A stretch of DNA of 64,000 nucleotides, taken from Wurfbainia villosa. Lineage: Eukaryota > Streptophyta > Magnoliopsida > Zingiberales > Zingiberaceae. Positions 58,921 to 64,000 of the stretch are shown here, in pieces. Numbering within the stretch: position 1 is the stretch's first letter; every line of letters begins with the position of its first letter. The notes under the pieces are model-generated. The model was not told the origin of the DNA and did not search any database. It was given only the letters and a program-made list of their open reading frames with translations. The stretch is from assembly GCA_025175895.1 (NCBI GenBank), contig CM045997.1:106936479-107000478 (forward strand). Direction: 5' to 3'. A program made the translations under genes and the position numbers.

Positions 58921-59353
58921 ACTTGTAGCAAGCAAGGGGAAGAAGAAGAAGACCACACCCACTTTATCGGATGATGAGTCGCATTCTTCAATGGATAGCA
59001 ATGAAGAGATATACATGGTAAGAAAGGTAAGGTGTGCTTTGAAAAGTTTTAAATTGAACAAGTCTAATGATTGGAGAAGGAGAAGGAAGATTATTTGCTA
59101 CAATTGCCAAGAAGAGGGACACATGAGAGATGAATGCCCTTTATTGAACAAAGCGAAGGAAGAAAAGAAGAAAAATGACAAGAAGAAAGAAAGCAAGAAG
59201 AAAGAAGAAAAGAAGTCAAAGGAAAAGAGGAAGGCAAAATCTCAAAACCTAAAAACTACATGGGGTGACTCATCTTCATCAGAGGAAGAAGAAGTCGTCT
59301 CACATTTTGCACTAATGGGAGTAGAAGATATTGCCTCCACCTCTTTCGAATAA
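58921..59353 (+). pseudogene. Gag nucleocapsid part of element E
   Basis: In a different frame from the capsid part (a frameshift lies near 58920-58990), the frame 58991-59353 has an intact zinc knuckle CYNCQEEGHMRDEC at 59096-59137 followed by a lysine/glutamate-rich tail and an acidic SSSSEEEEVV stretch, the same order as in the Gag of C. Confidence 0.8.
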
Positions 59354-59400
59354 GAAGAAGAAAGCACAAGTGAGGAGGAGAGCTGAAGTGTAGGGGGAGC

Positions 59401-59805
59401 ACAAACCTTGAATTCGGAGAAAAATTGGATAAGTGAGGTAAAGAATCTCCCTACCCAAGATGTAATTCATATGATTTCAAGTTTAACTAGAGATCTATTT
59501 AGAACTAAAAAAAAATAAATGCATGCAAAATAAAATTAGAAATCTAGAAGAAAAGCTTAAAAATGCATATTCACATGATGATATTGTTTCTTCTAGTTCA
59601 AATGATGCATGTTTAGAAGAAAATAGGATGTTAAAGGAAAAGGTAGAATACCTTAGTAAAATCCTTGAAAAATTCACCATATGCTCAAATACTTTGAAAA
59701 TCATCGTAGAGAACCAAATGGCAAGTTTTAACAAAAAAAACTTATGATATAAGGGATCATATTGGAAAAAATCTATATTGGGTACCCAAGTCAATTCTTA
59801 AAGGT
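59401..59805 (+). pseudogene. Gag-pol linker of element E, ending before protease
   Basis: The frame 59523-59747 is coiled-coil-like (KIRNLEEKLKNAY, then ENRMLKEKVEYLSKILEKFTICSNTL), matching the linker of C (LEKFTSGSKYLDM). A short frameshift later the bases near 59760-59800 read YW-PKS-type residues and then stop. The linker therefore ends at the same point as in D. Confidence 0.7.
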
Positions 59806-60723
59806 TAGAAAAACCTAGGATAGTCAACTATATTTGAACTTATTTCATATCTTGTTGAATGATTGACTTATGATAATGGATAATATACTTAACCTTGGAA
59901 ACATTGCATGAGAAAATTGTTGGTTAAGTAGAATTACCCTAGTTACATCTCACAACCCATTATAAGAATAATTTGATTGATAAACATAGTCATGGGTGAG
60001 ATGTTAGGTTGATACAAATGATTCACTAATGCTTATGATATTTTGATGAATCATTAGATGTATCATGATATAGCAATTATTGATCAACTATGGGAAAAGT
60101 AAATGTTTAACTCATGATCATTTTGTCCAAAGATCATAGTTGGATATTTTTAATGATTTAAAAATATTTTATATTTTAAAAACTGCGAGTTAATATTTTG
60201 AAACATGTAAAGGTTAAATTAACTTTCCAAGTTGATACAAAATTTTAAAACTTTTGAGCTTTTGCCTTACTTTTGAAAATCTTATGCATTTTCATGAAAA
60301 ATTATTTTTCTTTGACAAAGGAACCCATAAGAAATGTGTTTTCAAAATTCTATGATTTTTTGAATTTTTAATGTATTTCTGAAGTTGGCTTCAGAAATTA
60401 GAATTCGGAATTATCAGACACCAGTTGACTGGTGACTTGTACCAGTCGACTAATGACACTATGCACGGCACAACAACTCAGTTTTGAGTTTTCAAGTTTG
60501 TTTTTGGTGTTTTAATTCCCTTAATAATTGATACCACATTGTATACGTTATGTATAATCTTTTTGATAGTGTCAAAGGGGGAGAGTGTTGAGGTTTAAGT
60601 TAATCATGCTAGGGCATGTGTTAAGGGGGAGTTTTGATATCCGTGTTTGATATTTATACTTTACTTTTCTTAAGTGTTTTTACCTAACTTAAACATATTG
60701 ACACACATCAAAAAGGGAAAAAT
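59806..60723 (+). other. Non-coding 3' region and polypurine tracts of element E
   Basis: No pol motif found. Purine tracts are CAAAGGGGGAGAG near 60574-60586, AAGGGGGAG near 60623-60633 and the primary AAAAAGGGAAAAAT at 60710-60723, next to the LTR. Confidence 0.65.
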
Positions 60724-62030
60724 TGTTAGGGCAATCAACCCAAGTATGATCTTGATTTTGATGTGTGTGTCAAAGAGTTTAAGTTATGATGTTATACTTT
60801 TGATGTGTGTGTTCAAGTTGTATAGGACTTGGTGAATTACACATGAGTTGCTTGATGAAACATTGGCAAGTTCTTCATCTCATGGCTCGGGTCCTTGAGT
60901 CAATGAAGGATGGTACGGGGAGAAGTTGTAAGCTTGGTGCATCCGAGGGACTGCCGGACAAGGAGCAATGGAGTTGAGCTAAATGAAGCAGACTTCAGGG
61001 TGAGACGCAAAGGATGACACGAGAGAAGTCGTGAGCTTAGTGCATCTGAGGGACGCAGGTCGAAGGAAGATAGCTTCAATGGGAGACTCCGTGGGAGATG
61101 AGAGTTGAGCGATTATAACTCAGGTTGGATAGCTCAATTTAGGTGAATTTGGTCAAATGGATAAGATCAAGTGTCAGATCCTCAAAAATCTGTGTTTGAG
61201 ATTTTATCCGACGGTCGGATGTTCAAACATCTTTTTGTTTGAGGTTCTACCCGATAATAGTCAACTGATATAAGTATCAGTCGCCTGGCCCAAGTCGACT
61301 ATTAGTTGACTGGTGTGCGGCTAGGGTTTGTGGCCAATAGTTGACTGTCAAGGGTTGGCAGTCGATTGACAGTCGCCTGTTATAAGTGGACATGGGCACA
61401 AAATCTCTCGTAGTCAACTGAGTAGTTAAACTGATAATGGATTAGTCGACTATCAGTGGGAGCAGTCAATTGCTCAGCGTACCGTTGGGGTGTGACGACC
61501 GCAGTTCAGGCTTGGTCAGAAGCCATTAGGAGTCAGTCAACCATCGCGGCAGTCGACTGTTACATGTCCAACGGGAAGAAAGACCTCCTCTCTATAAAAG
61601 GAGGTCATGAGAGTCTTGGAGAGGCTAATACTTTAACTCCAAATCTTGTCTTAAGCCTTCCCAAGTTCTTTCAAGTGTTTTACTCCTTTATTCTCTAATT
61701 CTACTCATATTATCTTGTGAGAAGAGAAGTGTGGTGTAAGAAGGTTTTCTCCACCTTAAGTTAATCTAAAGGAGAGTTTTAGTAGAAAGGTTGAGGGAGT
61801 GATCCATCTAACGGATTATCGTGGATTAACGGCAAGAGGGTCGCGAACAACGTTAAAAGACTTGTGTTCTTGCATTGCTTCTTTACCTTTGTTTTAGCTT
61901 TAATTGTCTTTATTATTATTATTCCACTGCGCTAACGATATTGTATTGTAGACAATCAAGCACGAGCGAATTCCATCTACAACGATTAGGCTATTCATCT
62001 CCCTTTCTAGTCGGGCCATCGATCCTAACA
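60724..62030 (+). repeat. 3' LTR of element E
   Basis: It begins TGTTAGGGCAATC and ends GATCCTAACA. It matches 56916-58208 with many substitutions and a few short indels. The TATA-like CTATAAAAGG lies at 61592-61601. Confidence 0.9.
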
Positions 62031-62379
62031 TGATCTCCTCATACTTGATCAACTACCTTTAGCCTAGATCTAAATCTTCTAGTCACCTCCATCAGCTTCA
62101 TGCCCTCAGGGTCCGTCTGAGTCCTCAACGACTCATTCATCCTTCGCGCTAGCCTTCAGGTGCTTCCATCGACTATGTCATACCTTCGGGTACCCTTAGC
62201 CTAGACCTAAGTCTTCTAGCCATCTTCATCAATCTCACACTCTTAGGGTTCATCCGAGTCCTCCACGACTCATTCACCCTTCGTGTTAGCCTTCAGGCGT
62301 TTCCATCGGCTATGTCATACTAACCGAGTCTCCTTTGTCAAGAGGTTGTGCCTCCGGGACTTCTCCATTGTCATGCCTC

Positions 62380-62680
62380 AATGCTTGGACTTTCACTACT
62401 AAAACTACGCACTTGGACTTACGTGACCAAGGCTACACCATTTGACTTTTCTTTGACAAATATTCATATTTGGACTTTCACCGTCAAGACTATACACTTG
62501 GACTTATGTGACCAAGACTATACCCTTGAACTTTCCATTTACCAAGTATCCAATTTGGACTTTCACTATCAAGACTATACATTTGAACTTACGTGACTAA
62601 GATTATACCCTTGGACTTTTCATTTGTCAAGTATCCAAATTTGGACTTTTCTTGCTAAGTCTCCAAACTTAGACTTTCAC
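62380..62680 (-). repeat. AAGTCCAAG-type array in solo LTR F
   Basis: On the + strand CTTGGACTTT or variants recur about every 27-50 bp, the complement of the array in the D LTRs. Units are more diverged here than in D. Confidence 0.7.
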
Positions 62681-62949
62681 TCAAGTTTCACTCGAGCTAA
62701 ATCAACCTTGACCTGAAGTCAATTGCTCAAACAACCACCTCCTCACAATCTCCCCCATATAACATTGGATATCTCAATCATCCACTTGTCATATAGTCAA
62801 CATATAGTCAAACCATGTTGATAAACACATTGACAATTCCATTGTCAAACAATGGTCAAACCTATTGTCAATTTATTGTCAAATATCAAAATCTTATTCT
62901 AGTCCTACTCGAATTTTGTCAATCGTAACCTGGATCGATTACACTAACA

Positions 62950-63012
62950 TTTATCGTCCTTCATCATCACCGAAAGATTGACGATGAGAGACGAATGTAT
63001 TCGTCTTTTTGC
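62950..63012 (+). mobile_element. SINE of the GATTTACCTCC family (copy 8), right part
   Basis: It continues the SINE cut at 54332. It ends with GACGAATGTATTCGTC (62990-63005), five T residues and GCA, like other copies. Confidence 0.6.
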
Positions 63013-64000
63013 ATAATTAATGTTCAATTCACTCGTGATATTGAATTGTCCATCGAAATTCAATTGTACTTTTCGAATTTATCCTAATGACAAATAAAAA
63101 ATGTTCGTTGGACTACATTGATCATCTCCGAAATTAATCTAACAAAAAATCTAGATATCTGAATTATTTATAAAAAAAAATCTTACCTCGGCTATTCTAT
63201 TTAATATTGATTAAATTAATTCCTTCGTTAGTTGGTTAAAACTTCAATCATTAACTAACTAATTGTTTTTAATTTTTATTTATTTAAATTATATAGTATC
63301 TACTCAAATATTCTTTGCCTAGTTTAGGTCCAAAATTATATTTTTTTTTTTAGTTTAAATTCCTATCATATTTTTAAGCTTTGCTTTTTATGCATTTTTT
63401 TTTTCTTATTTGCGTGTTTAATATCTCTAGCAATTTTAATTATGTTTTCAAGAGTTTTTCCGTAAAAGTTTAGAATCCGTCAATCTAACAGTCTATCGAT
63501 CTATTCTACGGTTATTATGAAAGAGATAAATCACGAAGAACTCTATAAATTTTAACGTGGTCATAGAAAAATTACATATTATTACTTTTCATTAACATTT
63601 ATTTTTTAAGTGCTATATATCTCCATTTATTTATTTATATTTATTAATTTACCATTTACAATTTTTTATTTTTAGTTTAATTTTAGATTTGAAATGCAAT
63701 CAAACCAATTATTAACACACTGATTAATTATGTAGTAGAACAATGCAAACTTTTACATTTTATTCATGTCTCTTTAATTACAAACTAATTTTGAAACCTT
63801 TTTTTTATGTATTTATACATTTATTAAGAATTTTATTAATGAACATAATTTATCCAATTTATTCATAAATATTATTCACAAACATTTATAATTTTTTTTA
63901 ATCACAACCATTAATCATTTAATTAATAATTATGATAAAACTTAAATCATTTAGTAGCATACATTTTTCTTAAAACACCCAACTTCTCAGTCTGTTTCAT
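63013..64000. other. AT-rich sequence, nothing recognised
   Basis: No open frame or repeat end supported. A short GATAAATCACG segment near 63525-63535 might be a stray piece of the SINE core. Confidence 0.4.

Larger units (their letters stand above)
56916..62030 (+). mobile_element. Gag-only Sirevirus-like element (E)
   Basis: LTRs at 56916-58208 and 60724-62030 flank a 2.5 kb interior with an exact primer-binding site, gag, a CCHC knuckle and a coiled linker, but no protease, integrase, RT or RNase H. Multiple polypurine tracts precede the 3' LTR. It interrupts solo LTR F. Flanking pentamers TATTC and TGATC match at only 3 of 5, so the duplication is decayed or absent. E resembles D in plan but its LTRs and gag differ clearly from those of D. 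Confidence 0.82.
54333..62949 (-). mobile_element. Solo LTR (F), Sirevirus type, holding two nested insertions
   Basis: On the + strand it begins TGTTTGAACCG and ends CACTAACA; on its own strand this is TGTTAGTGTAATCGATCC..., matching the start of the D LTRs. Its pieces are 54333-54578, 56214-56915 and 62031-62949, about 1.9 kb in sum. Flanking pentamers are TTTAC (54328-54332) and TTTAT (62950-62954), a 4-of-5 match. The middle piece has CAGTCGACTG-like sites (about 56490-56880) upstream, on its own strand, of TATAAAG near 56452-56460; the right piece has an AAGTCCAAG-type array (62380-62680). Confidence 0.75.

Overview
This window reads as nuclear DNA from a flowering plant, probably a monocot (inferred from the mix of Angela/BARE-type and Sirevirus-type copia elements, Au-type SINEs and RTE-clade LINEs; the species cannot be named). 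It is AT-rich and dominated by retrotransposons. I see one credible host gene: a two-exon zinc-finger gene on the + strand (coding 32390-32812 and 49239-50765) whose exons are separated by a 16.4 kb intron full of retrotransposon debris. No rRNA, tRNA gene or CRISPR array is seen.

Layout. 1-7177: decayed Angela-type copia element (+) with an intact-looking 3' LTR. 7178-9838: AT-rich sequence with three SINE copies. 9839-11709: degenerate plant-telomere-like (CCCTAAA) tract holding a SINE and an RTE fragment. 11710-26552: a Sirevirus-type copia element (C, - strand, TSD CTAAA) whose RNase H region is interrupted by a gag-only relative (D, + strand, 13997-20568, TSD AAAAT). 26558-32237: RTE fragments, one split by a 3.4 kb solo LTR (27708-31069, TSD CTTCC) and hit by two SINEs at one target, ending about 150 bp before the host gene start codon. 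32390-50765: host gene; its intron carries a perfect 276-bp tandem duplication, three Au SINEs, a near-complete antisense RTE LINE, a second RTE copy, a Ty3/gypsy reverse-transcriptase remnant and a pyrimidine-rich tandem array. 50766-54332: SINEs and a MITE candidate. 54333-62949: solo LTR F (- strand), inserted in a SINE and itself hit by a solo Angela LTR (B) and by a second gag-only Sirevirus-like element (E, 56916-62030). 62950-64000: AT-rich end.

How the parts relate. Target-site duplications and resumed reading frames give an order of insertion: telomere-like tract/RTE, then C, then D; and SINE, then F, then B and E. C carries a decayed but complete gag-PR-IN-RT-RH order and is the sort of element that could supply enzymes to D and E, which have LTRs, primer-binding site, gag and polypurine tracts but no pol.

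Most notable signals: (1) a SINE family (eight copies here) with a shared GTGATTTACCTCC core and a 3' hairpin whose arms differ between copies while still pairing, followed by a T-run; (2) two independent gag-only Sirevirus-like elements that both stop at a W-V/T-P/Q-K/V-type linker end just before where protease would begin; (3) arrays of the palindrome CAGTCGACTG directly upstream of the LTR TATA box, and a pair of LTRs of one element (C) that differ systematically at those palindromes. All calls come from reading the sequence by eye; no database search or alignment was run.
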